Origin: RPQJ01 sp963762315
Lineage (GTDB): Bacteria > Pseudomonadota > Gammaproteobacteria > Steroidobacterales > Steroidobacteraceae
Direction: 5' to 3'
Length of the DNA: 64,000 bases
Assembly: GCA_963762315.1 (NCBI GenBank)
Contig: CAVXKO010000004.1
Location: 124,001-188,000, forward strand
Shown here: positions 16,849-26,793 of the stretch, one piece after another
How positions within the stretch are numbered: position 1 is the stretch's first letter
How the letters are laid out: each line of letters starts with the position of its first letter
The notes under the pieces: model-generated
Seen by the model: the letters and a program-made list of their open reading frames with translations, nothing else
The model's database searches: none
Told to the model about the DNA's origin: nothing
Program-made: the position numbers and the translations under genes

Positions 16849-18099
16849 TCAGCCGCGGTGGTTGGCGCGGCACCACTCGAGGAATCGAGCCACGGCGTGC
16901 GCCGTGTGCATGGCACGCACGGACTTGAAGATGTCCCAGGCGTGTTGCGCGCCGGGCAGTTCCGCGTACACGACGGGCGCCCGCGATACGGCACGCAGCC
17001 GCCCCGCAAAAAGCCGCGCCTCTGCCACGCTCGCGAGCGAATCGTGCGTGCCGTGCAGCAGGAAGAAGGGCGGCGCTTCGCCGTGCAGCAGCGTGAGGGG
17101 TGAGGCGAGGTCCCACACCGAGGGGTCCTGGTCCGGCGCGCACGGCATGACGGTCTTCGCGAGCCACTCGACGACCTGCTCGCCGCTGCCCTTCAGCCGA
17201 TGACGATCGAGAAAATCGTAGACGCCGTACACCGGGACGCAGGCGGCGATGCGCGTATCCACATCCTCGAAACCCGGCTGCAGCCGCGGATCGTTGGCCG
17301 TGAGTCCCATCAGCGCGCTCAGGTGCCCGCCGGCCGAGCCGCCGGTCACCGCAATGAACGAAGGGTCGCCGCCATACTCGGCGATATGGCGCCGCGTCCA
17401 CGCGAGCGCGCGCTTGCAGTCGAGCAGGTGCGTCGGAAACCGTGCCTTCGGGCTCAGCCGGTAGTTGTTCGCCACCACGACCCAGCCCCGCGCGACGAGG
17501 AAGTAGATCAGCGGCAGGGCCTGCTCGCGCTTGTCGCCGACCACCCAGCCGCCACCGTGGATCTGCAGCAGCACGGGCGCATTGTGACAACCGCCCGCCG
17601 GCCGGTAGACATCCAGTTTCTGCCGCGGGTGTTCGTCTCCGTACGGAATGTCGCGCAGCCATTCGACGCCCGGGCCGCGCAAGGCGAACGGCCTTGCTAC
17701 GTCACGGAAGGCCACCTGATCCGGCAACAGAGTGCGGCGTGAGGCGGGAATCCGGTCGCGGTAGGCGCTACCGAGCCCGTCGACCAGCGCGTCTTCCAAG
17801 ATCCGTGGCGTAGGTCGAGCACGCAACTGGGCCACGACCAGTCCGGCCCACGACACCAGCATGACGACCATGGCCAGGCGCCCCGGGGCGTACTCCAGCG
17901 CGGAACTGAAGGCCGCGAATCCCGCCAGCACCAGAGCGGACAAAAGGATGTGGAACACCGCGAGTTCGCTGGTCAGCCAGCTCGTCAGGAACCAGAACAT
18001 GTTGCCCCAGCCGAGCCGGTCGCCGCGCACCAGCGCGGTGACGGTCGACAAGGCGCCGAAGAGAGCGAGTCCCAGCAGCGTCCAGGACGAAGCCGTCAC
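16849..18099 (-). CDS. HSL-type alpha/beta hydrolase (esterase/lipase) with N-terminal membrane helices
   Basis: A 416-residue protein. The GTG start at 18099 overlaps the NnrU-type stop by four bases (GTGA). Residues 1-95 contain three hydrophobic segments. The hydrolase domain follows: oxyanion motif IHGGGWVVGDKREQ, nucleophile elbow VTGGSAGGHLSALMG (Ser in GxSxG), acid-region HGTHDSL and the final His in LPGAQHAWDIF. HGGG plus GxSAGG places it in the hormone-sensitive-lipase (bacterial family IV) group. An inner-membrane-anchored esterase is implied by the helices. Translational coupling to the NnrU-family gene suggests a shared role, possibly with membrane-soluble substrates (inference). 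Confidence 0.88.
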   Translation of the reverse strand: MTASSWTLLGLALFGALSTVTALVRGDRLGWGNMFWFLTSWLTSELAVFHILLSALVLAGFAAFSSALEYAPGRLAMVVMLVSWAGLVVAQLRARPTPRILEDALVDGLGSAYRDRIPASRRTLLPDQVAFRDVARPFALRGPGVEWLRDIPYGDEHPRQKLDVYRPAGGCHNAPVLLQIHGGGWVVGDKREQALPLIYFLVARGWVVVANNYRLSPKARFPTHLLDCKRALAWTRRHIAEYGGDPSFIAVTGGSAGGHLSALMGLTANDPRLQPGFEDVDTRIAACVPVYGVYDFLDRHRLKGSGEQVVEWLAKTVMPCAPDQDPSVWDLASPLTLLHGEAPPFFLLHGTHDSLASVAEARLFAGRLRAVSRAPVVYAELPGAQHAWDIFKSVRAMHTAHAVARFLEWCRANHRG

Positions 18100-18668
18100 G
18101 GCAGCGGTGCGACTCCGATGAAGCGGGCATGTGCCCACATGACGAACACGCCGTAAAGCACGAGCCCGCCGACGATCGCGATCACGTCGTTGAAGGCCGA
18201 AGGTGGCGCGCCGGGGATCGCCTTGGGCGGCCGCTTGCCGGCAGAGATGCGGTCGGCGACGGCCCACGCGAGGAATCCGCCGAACAACAGCACGTCGGCG
18301 AGCATGCCGTTCGCGAGCAGGTGGGCGATTGCCCACGCTTTCGTGGCGGCCAGCATCGGATGCTTCGTCGCGGTCTTGATGCGACCGGGCAGATACGCTG
18401 CGAGCAGCAGCGGGAACACCGGCAGCATCAGCAGCGCCGCGATGTGGCGCAGGAACACTGGCGGTGTGTAGATCACCCGAGGGTCGAGCCGCGCCGCGGC
18501 GTAACCGTGCACGATCAGCAGGAAACCGATCAGCGACACGGCCGAGTAGAGGCCGCGCCACAGGTTCGGCCCGAGCTGGGCGACCATGGCATCGCGCCAT
18601 CGCGGCGCCACGATGGCGACCGAGTGCGCGCCGAGGAACAGGACCAGGCCGAGAACGAGTTCGAACAT
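18096..18668 (-). CDS. NnrU family integral membrane protein
   Basis: A 190-residue polytopic membrane protein with five or six hydrophobic segments. FLGAHSVAIVAPRWRDAMVA at the N-terminus, LIVHGYAAARLDPRVIYTPP and RIKTATKHPMLAATKAWAIA with the HPML motif are characteristic of NnrU/isoprenylcysteine-methyltransferase-like membrane proteins. The Lys-His-Pro-x-L motif is the most conserved feature of the family. NnrU was named from denitrification loci, but members occur widely and the biochemical role is uncertain. The next gene, a membrane esterase, overlaps its stop by four bases. Confidence 0.88.
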   Translation of the reverse strand: MFELVLGLVLFLGAHSVAIVAPRWRDAMVAQLGPNLWRGLYSAVSLIGFLLIVHGYAAARLDPRVIYTPPVFLRHIAALLMLPVFPLLLAAYLPGRIKTATKHPMLAATKAWAIAHLLANGMLADVLLFGGFLAWAVADRISAGKRPPKAIPGAPPSAFNDVIAIVGGLVLYGVFVMWAHARFIGVAPLP

Positions 18669-18703
18669 GGCGACACCTTGCCGGTAGGGCCGGTGCCGCG
18701 AGT

Positions 18704-19654
18704 CTAGCGAACCACGCGCTTGCCGGGTTGCGGCGGCGAGACGATCCAGCGCCGCACCGTCTCGTTCCACTTGCGCATCAGGTCCGCAGCGAAGTCGGAG
18801 AACACGCGCACCTTGGCCGCCTGGTGGCCGGCCGACGGGTATACGAGCGAGATGGGCGGGCCCGGCACCATGAAGTTCTCGAGGACGAGCTTCAGTTCGC
18901 CGCGCGCCACGTACTCGGCGATCAGCAGGTCGCCGGTCCGCGCGATGCCAAGACCCGCAGTCGCGGCGATCAAGGGCGCCTCGGCCGCATTGAACAGCAT
19001 GGCGAAATGCAGTTTCAGCCGGCGCGGCGTGTAGGGCGGCGGGAACGTCCACTCGGGGGTCGCTCCCGCCGTCGTCGTCAAGCCAAGCAGGCGATGCTGG
19101 TGAAGGTCGTCCGGCGTGCGCGGCTCGCCGTGGTCCGCGAGGTAGGTCGGTGAGGCGCAGGTGACGACGTTGATCTGTGAAATGCGCCGCGCCACGAGGC
19201 CGGACTGCTTGATCGGACCGACCCGCAGCGCCACGTCCACACGATCGGCGACGATGTCGATGATGCGGTCGTTCATCCGCAGGTCCAGTTCGATGAGGGG
19301 ATACCGGCGCGTGAATTCCGGCAACGCGGGCAGCAACAGGTAGCGCCCGAACGCGACGGGCACGTCGACGCGCAACACGCCCTGCGGTTTCGAGCGCGTG
19401 TTGCGCAGCGATTCTTCCGCGTCGTGCACTTCATCGAGGATGCGGCGGCTGCGGCCCAGGAACTCACTGCCTTCCGCGGTCAGGCTCACGCGGCGCGTGG
19501 TGCGGTGGAGCAGCCGGGCCCCGAGGTGTTTCTCGAGCGCCGCGACGTGGGCGCTCGCCGCGGCCCGCGAGATGTCGAGTTCGTCCGCCGCCTGGGCGAA
19601 GGAACCGCGCTCCGCTACGCGGGTGAAGACGCGCATCGCCAGCAGTTGGTCCAT
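18704..19654 (-). CDS. LysR family transcriptional regulator
   Basis: A 316-residue regulator of the large single-gene LysR subgroup (AaeR/DmlR-like). HTH at residues 3-62: AMRVFTRVAERGSFAQAADE, ISRAAASAHVAALEKHLGAR, LLHRTTRRVSLTAEG. The effector domain follows (LRVDVPVAFGRYLLLPALPE, ADRVDVALRVGPIKQSGLVA). Length is normal. It stops 35 bp upstream of the NnrU-type start on the same strand and may be co-transcribed with it; upstream (19655-19758) it is divergent from a tiny membrane-protein gene. Confidence 0.93.
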   Translation of the reverse strand: MDQLLAMRVFTRVAERGSFAQAADELDISRAAASAHVAALEKHLGARLLHRTTRRVSLTAEGSEFLGRSRRILDEVHDAEESLRNTRSKPQGVLRVDVPVAFGRYLLLPALPEFTRRYPLIELDLRMNDRIIDIVADRVDVALRVGPIKQSGLVARRISQINVVTCASPTYLADHGEPRTPDDLHQHRLLGLTTTAGATPEWTFPPPYTPRRLKLHFAMLFNAAEAPLIAATAGLGIARTGDLLIAEYVARGELKLVLENFMVPGPPISLVYPSAGHQAAKVRVFSDFAADLMRKWNETVRRWIVSPPQPGKRVVR

Positions 19655-19758
19655 GCGGAGATTGTTCTGGAATTCAGGATAGAGTGCAACGACTATGCCG
19701 ATTTATTAAATCGATGCGGAGGACTACCTTGGCACCCATCGCTTCAGGAGGATCCATC

Positions 19759-19887
19759 ATGTTGAACCGCAATCTTTCGTCTCATCGTTTCGCCCTCGCC
19801 GTTGGCTCGGCCCTCGTCGTCTCGATCCTTGTCGTCGTGGCGTCCCTGGTCTCGGCCACGGTCAGCGTCCCGGCCTACCTGACCTGA
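19759..19887 (+). CDS. Small single-pass membrane protein (42 aa)
   Basis: A 42-residue ORF with a strong SD (AGGAGG at 19746-19751, seven-base spacing) and a terminator-like hairpin just after the stop, which together support a real gene despite the size. Residues 1-10 are polar and basic (MLNRNLSSHR), 11-41 are strongly hydrophobic (FALAVGSALVVSILVVVASL, then VSATVSVPAYLT), so one membrane helix or an uncleaved signal anchor. No family recognised. Too short for many gene callers. Confidence 0.55.
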   Translation: MLNRNLSSHRFALAVGSALVVSILVVVASLVSATVSVPAYLT

Positions 19888-19898
19888 CTCCCCCCTTT

Positions 19899-19930
19899 GG
19901 GCCGGCACTCGGGGTACCCGGGGCCGGCCC
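19899..19930 (+). terminator. Intrinsic-type terminator after the 42-aa membrane protein
   Basis: GGGCCGGC at 19899-19906 pairs perfectly with GCCGGCCC at 19923-19930; inner CGGG/CCCG can pair as well. It is followed by TTATCTT, a weak T-rich tail, 12 bp after the stop codon. Orientation fits the upstream plus-strand gene. Confidence 0.6.
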
Positions 19931-20193
19931 TTATCTTCGCGCCAAGGCTCCTCGCCCCGGACTGGATTGGCCGCCCCGGCTGGACAGGCCCCTTGGATCG
20001 CAGACAAGTCGTTGATCCATAAAGGCTTGCGACTCGATGTCAGTTTGGTGACCCAAGTCACACAAGTTTGCTGCGGCGCAGCACAAAAGGGGTAAAATGG
20101 CCCCCGTAGAAGGAATCGGGTGGCAGGCCGGAGTGGCCGCCCAACAGGACGACCCCCCGGACCACGCCGCCACCCGAAAGTGGAGGAGGCTGT
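19931..20193 (+). promoter_or_regulatory. Intergenic leader with nested inverted repeats upstream of a tiny membrane protein
   Basis: No gene before the ORF at 20194. Visible structure: GTGAC-N4-GTCAC at 20048-20061; TGCTGCG-g-CGCAGCA at 20069-20083; a promoter-like TAAAAT at 20093-20098; then a long-range perfect 9-bp stem TCGGGTGGC (20116-20124) with GCCACCCGA (20169-20177) enclosing GGCC-N5-GGCC (20126-20138). The stem closes four bases before the SD-bearing TGGAGGAGG (20181-20189). The arrangement looks like a structured 5' leader (riboswitch, thermometer or attenuator-like); I cannot assign it to a known RNA family. Confidence 0.4.
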
Positions 20194-20308
20194 ATGTTCA
20201 CGCAAAATTCGGGCTACGGAATCGCAATGGCGACCGTGCTCGCCCTTGTCGGTGGTCGCAACGTTCGTCGTGCTGTATCACGCGCTCGGCCACACCCAGC
20301 TGTACTGA
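20194..20308 (+). CDS. Small single-pass membrane protein (37 aa after correcting one frameshift)
   Basis: ATG 20194 has an excellent SD (AGGAGG at 20184-20189, four-base spacing). The first 20 codons read MFTQNSGYGI AMATVLALVG; continuing in the +1 frame gives VATFVVLYHA LGHTQLY and a stop at 20306-20308. Joining them by removing one G near 20251-20253 yields a coherent 37-residue protein with one membrane helix, a C-terminal YHALGHTQLY tail and a length of 3n+1 as given. Without the correction the frame runs into an Arg/Pro-rich shadow. Not recognised as a family. The strong SD and the structured leader upstream are the main support. Confidence 0.5.
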
Positions 20309-20404
20309 GTCCAGTCTCGAATCCGACTCCCGGCCGGCCCGGCGGGAGCCCGGCGGCGTAGTACTCTCCCGGCGCATCGAACGCCGTAGCCGAGGAGACC
20401 GCCG

Positions 20405-21874
20405 ATGGCCGATCCCAACGTCCCCGAGACGCTCGACCCCGCGGACTGGGACCAACTGAGGGCGCTCGCCCACCGCGCCATCGACGACGGCTTCGATTAC
20501 CTGCAGACGGTTCGCGATCGTCCCGTGTGGCAGCCGGTGCCGGAGTCCGTCGTTGCGCGACTGCAAGGCAGCGCGCCGCGCGAGCCGCTCGGCGCCGAGG
20601 CCGCGTATGCCGACTTCCAGGAGCTGGTGCTTCCGTATCCGGTGGGCAACGCGCATCCGCGCTTCTGGGCGTGGTTCATGGGCAACGGCACGCCCTTCGC
20701 GGCCGTGGCGGACTTCCTCGCGGCGATCGTCAATCCCAACCTCGGTGGCGGCAACCACGTGGCGAACCACGTGGAGGCGCAGGTCGTGCAGTGGTGCAAG
20801 GAAATCGTCGGGTTCCCCGCGAATTCGAGCGGGTTGCTGGTGAGCGGCGGTTCGATGGCGAACTTCGTCGGGCTCACCGTGGCGCGCAATTCGCTGCCGG
20901 GCCTGGACATGCGCGGTGTCGGTGTCGCCGGATCGCCGCAGCGGCTGCTCACCTACGCGTCCGTCGAAGTGCACAGCTGCGTGCAGAAATCGATCGAGGC
21001 GCTCGGCCTCGGGGCGCAGTCGCTGCGCAAGGTGCCGGTCAACGACGCATACGAGATCGACGTCGATGCGCTCGGGAGGATGATCCGCGAGGATCGCGCC
21101 GCCGGCGGCCGGCCGTTCTGCGTGATCGGCAACGCGGCGACGATCAACACCGGCGCCACCGACGACCTCGATGCCCTCGCGACCCTGTGCGAGCGCGAAG
21201 ACCTGTGGTTCCACGTGGACGGCGCGATCGGCGCGCTGCTGGCCCTCGCGCCGCAGCACCGCCACCTCGTGCGCGGCATGGAGCGCGCGGACTCCGTGAC
21301 GCTCGACCTGCACAAGTGGCTGCACATTCCCTTCGAAGCGGCCTGCGCGCTCGTGCGCGACCGCAAGGCGCACCGGGACGCTTTCGCGCTGACGCCGGAG
21401 TACCTCGAGAAGACCACGCGCGGGCTCGCGAGCGGCAGCCTCTGGTTCAGCGAATACGGCCTGCAGCTCTCGCGCGGCTTCAAGGCGCTGAAGGTGTGGA
21501 TGTCCATCAAGGAGCACGGGCTCGACAGGTTCGGTCGCCTGATCGACCGCAACATCGCGCAGGCGCACGAGCTCGAGGCGCTGGTGGAGGCCGAGCCGGA
21601 TTTCGAGTTGATGGCGCCGGTGGCGACCAACACGGTCTGCTTCCGCTGCAACCCGGGCGGGATGACGGATGCGCAGCTGAACGAGTTCAACGCCGAGCTG
21701 CTGATCCGGCTGCACGAGAGCGGCATTGCAGCGCCGTCGTACACCACGCTGCACGGACGGTACTGCCTGCGTGCGGCGATCGTGAATCACCGCACGGTGA
21801 GCGACGACCTCGCCGTGATGATGCGTGCGTTGGCAAACCTTGCCCGGGCGCTGCGGGCCGAACGCGGCGCCTGA
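20405..21874 (+). CDS. Pyridoxal-dependent group II decarboxylase family protein
   Basis: A 489-residue PLP enzyme of fold type I, group II decarboxylase family (aromatic amino acid/glutamate decarboxylase-like). Seen: VLPYPVGNAHPRFWAWFMGN (substrate region), NFVGLTVARNSLPGL after SGGSMAN (PLP phosphate binding), HVDGAIGALLALAPQ (conserved Asp that pairs with pyridine N) and VTLDLHKWLHIPFEAACALV with the Schiff-base Lys304. The C-terminal domain is complete (TLHGRYCLRAAIVNHRTVSD). It could decarboxylate an aromatic or acidic amino acid, or act as an aldehyde synthase; substrate not predictable here. Convergent with the SMP-30-like gene, 10 bp between stops. Confidence 0.92.
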   Translation: MADPNVPETLDPADWDQLRALAHRAIDDGFDYLQTVRDRPVWQPVPESVVARLQGSAPREPLGAEAAYADFQELVLPYPVGNAHPRFWAWFMGNGTPFAAVADFLAAIVNPNLGGGNHVANHVEAQVVQWCKEIVGFPANSSGLLVSGGSMANFVGLTVARNSLPGLDMRGVGVAGSPQRLLTYASVEVHSCVQKSIEALGLGAQSLRKVPVNDAYEIDVDALGRMIREDRAAGGRPFCVIGNAATINTGATDDLDALATLCEREDLWFHVDGAIGALLALAPQHRHLVRGMERADSVTLDLHKWLHIPFEAACALVRDRKAHRDAFALTPEYLEKTTRGLASGSLWFSEYGLQLSRGFKALKVWMSIKEHGLDRFGRLIDRNIAQAHELEALVEAEPDFELMAPVATNTVCFRCNPGGMTDAQLNEFNAELLIRLHESGIAAPSYTTLHGRYCLRAAIVNHRTVSDDLAVMMRALANLARALRAERGA

Positions 21875-21884
21875 TCCGGGGCGG

Positions 21885-23004
21885 TCAGAGACCCGCAGCG
21901 GATCTTTCGATCACGCCCAGCGCCGGCGCGTGCAGGCTCTGCACGTAGATGCGGCCGCCGTGCTCGGTGGCGCCGCTCGTCTCCGGCAGCGCGCCCTGCG
22001 GGTCCTGCAGGTCGGCCACCACGCGGCCCTGCTCGTCGAACGCGATGACGTGGCCGTAGGCCGGCGGCACCGGCCAGAGGAACTTCGGCAGCCGCACGTG
22101 ATCGCGCGCAGCGCCGGCTTGTCCGACATGCGGTCGATGAGGTTGCTGCGTGGCTTGGTGAAGCCCGTCCAGAGCCGGCCGTCCTCGCCGCGCGTGAGGT
22201 TGTCCGGGAAGCCGGGCAGGTTGGCGAGGATCACCTGCGCGCGCGGGTCGTTGCCGGCGGCGGCACGCGCATCCATTGGCTCGGCGCCCCGTGCCACCTT
22301 CCAGATGCGGTACTCGCCCGTCTCGGCGATGAAGTAGTGCGACTGGTCCGCGGAGAGCGCCACGCCGTTCGGGAAGCACAGGCCGCCGATCAGCACGCGC
22401 GTCGCCCGTGTCGACGGATCGAACTCGAGCACGCGGCCGGTGCAGGAGTGCTCGAGGATGTCGAGCACCGAGGCGTCGAACGTGCCGTGCTGCTTCGCGC
22501 CGAATCGCTGTGACGCGTCGGTGAAGAGCATGCGCCCGTCGCTCGCCACCACGACGGCGTCCGTAAACAGGAGCGGGTGACTTGCCGACCCTGTCGGCGA
22601 GTACTCGGACCTTGCGGTCGGCGCCCACGGCGAGCAGGCCGCGGAACGCGTCCGCGACGACGAGCGTGCCCGCAGCATCGAAGTCGAGACCGAGCGGCCG
22701 CCCGCCGGTGTCGACGAACACTTCGACACCGCTGCCGTCCGGGTTCATGCGCAGGACCTTGCCGGAGAGCGTGCCGGTGTAGAGACGGCCGTCCGGCCCG
22801 AACACGATGTGCTCGGGGCCGACTTCAGGAGCGATCGAAATCTGCCTCGCCGCGGCCAGGCGCGAGTTCTGCGCGTGCGGCCCCTGGTAGCCGCCGAATG
22901 TCGGCGCCCTCCAGGCCACGGGTGACAGCGACACCGGCCACAGCAGCAGGTATGCGAGGAGCATCAGCGACCAGGCCGAGGCCGATTCTTGCGCGGCGGG
23001 ACAT
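21885..23004 (-). CDS. SMP-30/gluconolactonase (strictosidine-synthase-like) beta-propeller, three frame breaks
   Basis: Start ATG 23004 (MSRRARIGLGLVA), then an N-terminal membrane helix MLLAYLLLWPVSLSPVAW. The six-bladed propeller follows: VGPEHIVFGPDGRLYTGTLS, RPLGLDFDAAGTLVVADAFR, MLFTDASQRFGAKQ, GLCFPNGVALSADQSHYFIA, NLPGFPDNLTRGEDGRLWTG, LPKFLWPVPPAYGHVIAFDE. FPNGVALS and GFPDN are hallmark strands of this family. The protein is assembled across breaks near 22966 (+1), 22580 (+1) and 22098 (-1); the net +1 agrees with the gene length of 3n+1, giving about 372 aa. Probably a membrane-anchored periplasmic lactonase. It is last in the catabolic operon, 34 bp after the KCE gene. Confidence 0.8.
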
Positions 23005-23038
23005 CGACGAACTCCCCGGGCCGCAACGCGGCCGGTGT

Positions 23039-23899
23039 CTACGCGAGGTGCAGCAGTGTACGTGCCTCGGCCGGGCTCGCGCACTCGCGGCCGGATTCGC
23101 GCGCGATCTTCACGATGGCTTCGATCAGCTCGCCGTTGCTCGTCGCCTTGCTGCCGTCCGGCAGATAGAAGGTGTCCTCGAGGCCCGTGCGCAGGTTGCC
23201 GCCGAGTTCGGCCGTGCGACGGTGCAGCGGCCAGACGTTCTCGCGCCCGATCGCCGTGACCTGCCAGGTGGCCTTCTCGGGCAGCAGTCCGATGAGGATC
23301 GGCAGCAGCGCGGGGTCGGCCGGCATGCCGGACTCGACGCCCATGACGAAGTTGCAGGTCGGGGTGGCCGCGATACAGGCCCGAGCGCAGCGTACATCTC
23401 CACACAGCGGACGATGCCCACGTCGAAGCACTCGAACTCGGGCAGCGCACCCGTCTCCGCCATCACGCCGAGGAAGGCCGCGACCTTCTCGACCGGGTTG
23501 TCGAACAGCATCGGCGGCCAGGCCCAGCGGCCGTCGCTGCGCACCTTCAGGTAGTTGAGCGAGCCGGCATTGCCGCGGCGATCTCCGGGCGGATCGCGCG
23601 CATGCAGGCGACCGGACCCGAGATGTCGGGCCCGACGACGCCGGTCGACTGGTTGAAGATCACGCCGGGGCAGGCCTCGCGGATCGCCTGCGCAATCTCG
23701 AGCGCGACCGCCGGCTCCCACGAAGGCAGGTGCCCCTTGCCCGGCGCCTGCTGCCGGAAGTGCACGTGCATGACCGTGGCGCCCGCGTCGAAGGCGGCGC
23801 GCGCCTCGCGCGCCATCTGTTCCGGCGTCACGGGGACGTGGTGTTGCGCGGGATCGGTGAGCACGCCCGTGAGCGCGCAGGTGACGACGACCTTGGACA

Positions 23900-23900
<1 letters not shown>
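23039..23900 (-). CDS. Beta-keto acid cleavage enzyme (BKACE/KCE, DUF849 family), three frame breaks
   Basis: ATG 23900 overlaps the stop of the biotin carboxylase gene by one base (TGATG). Sequence: MSKVVVTCALTGVLTDP, GATVMHVHFRQQ (the HxH zinc ligands of KCE), VIFNQSTGVVGPDISGP, NAGSLNYLKVRSDGRWAWPP, PEFECFDVGIVRCVEMYAAL, then NFVMGVESGMPADPALLPIL, IGRENVWPLHRRTAELGGNL, RTGLEDTFYLPDGSKA. All are family landmarks. Frame breaks: one base lost near 23575 and two gained near 23375-23395; net +1 fits the length (286 aa corrected). The enzyme condenses a beta-keto acid with acetyl-CoA to give acetoacetate plus a new acyl-CoA, a sensible late step of a CoA-dependent catabolic pathway. Confidence 0.85.
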
Positions 23901-25938
<2,038 letters not shown>

Positions 25939-25942
<4 letters not shown>

Positions 25943-26779
25943 GTGAAATCCGGCAGCTCGGGCAGGGCAGCCTGCCAGGCCGGTGCGCGACGCTCGCGAC
26001 GATGCTGCGATGCCTTCGCGAGCCGCGCCGTGCCGCAGCAGGCCGGCGAATTCGCGGGCCGCATCGTCGAGCGCGTCGCGGCAGGCTTGCCTGTGCCGAG
26101 CGATGGACGATGCGCTTGGTGGCGCGCAGCGCGGCCGGTTCGCCGGCTGCCAAGGACTGCAAAGCCTGGCGCACGGCGCGTGACGAGTTCGGCTGCAGGC
26201 ACGACGACGTCCGCCAGGCCGGCCTCGAGCGCGGCAGCTCGCCGAAAGCCTCGCGGCGCTGAGCATCAGCCAGCGCGCCCGGCGTGGCGCCGATGCGGCG
26301 CACCACGAAAGGCGCGATCTGCGCCGGCGCCACGCCGAGGGTCACCTCGGGCATCGCGAACATCGCGTCGTCGCAGGCGATGACGCGGTCGCACGTGGCG
26401 GCCAGTCCGCAGCCGCCGCCCATGGCGGCGCCGCGCACGACGGCAATCGTGGGCACGGGCAGCGACGCAATGCGCTCGAGCATCGTGCCGAAGCCGCGGT
26501 TGTGAGTGACGATCGGATCGACGCCCGGGCCGGGCGTCGCCCTTCATCAGGTCGAGGAAGCGGCCGAAGTCGGCGCCGGCGCAGAAATGCCCGCCCGCGC
26601 CCCACAGCACCAGTGCGCGCGCCTCGAGGTCTGCGCTCACGTCGGTGCAGAGCATGCCGAGGCCTTCGATCAGTTCCTCCGACAGCGCATTGCGCTTGTC
26701 CGGCCGGTTCAGCCGCGCGAACCAGAACGATCCGCGGCGCTCGTACTGCAGCACCGCTGTCTGCGGCGGGTGTCGTCAT
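25939..26779 (-). CDS. Enoyl-CoA hydratase/isomerase (AtuE/LiuC-like), several frame breaks
   Basis: ATG 26779 (MTTPAA), then VLQYERRGSFWFARLNRPDK and RNALSEELIEGLG, the crotonase N-terminus. GAGGHFCAGADFGRFLDLMK and TIAVVRGAAMGGGCGLAATC are the two oxyanion-hole loops; PEVTLGVAPAQIAPFVVRRI follows. The C-terminal end is RRAPAWQAALPELPDFT. Breaks include about 26772 (one extra base), about 26530 and several between 25980 and 26260. About 280 aa corrected, typical. It hydrates an unsaturated acyl-CoA; in the atu pathway the equivalent acts on the carboxylated isohexenyl-glutaconyl-CoA. Starts 14 bp after the acyl-CoA dehydrogenase stop. Confidence 0.85.
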
Positions 26780-26793
26780 GGTCGAGCGTCGCC

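Noticed and set aside
20097..20459. Plus-strand ORF of 120 codons beginning ATGGCCCCC
   Set aside because: No SD, it overlaps the structured leader, the tiny TM gene and the PLP decarboxylase start in another frame, and its translation is Arg/Ser-rich low complexity.
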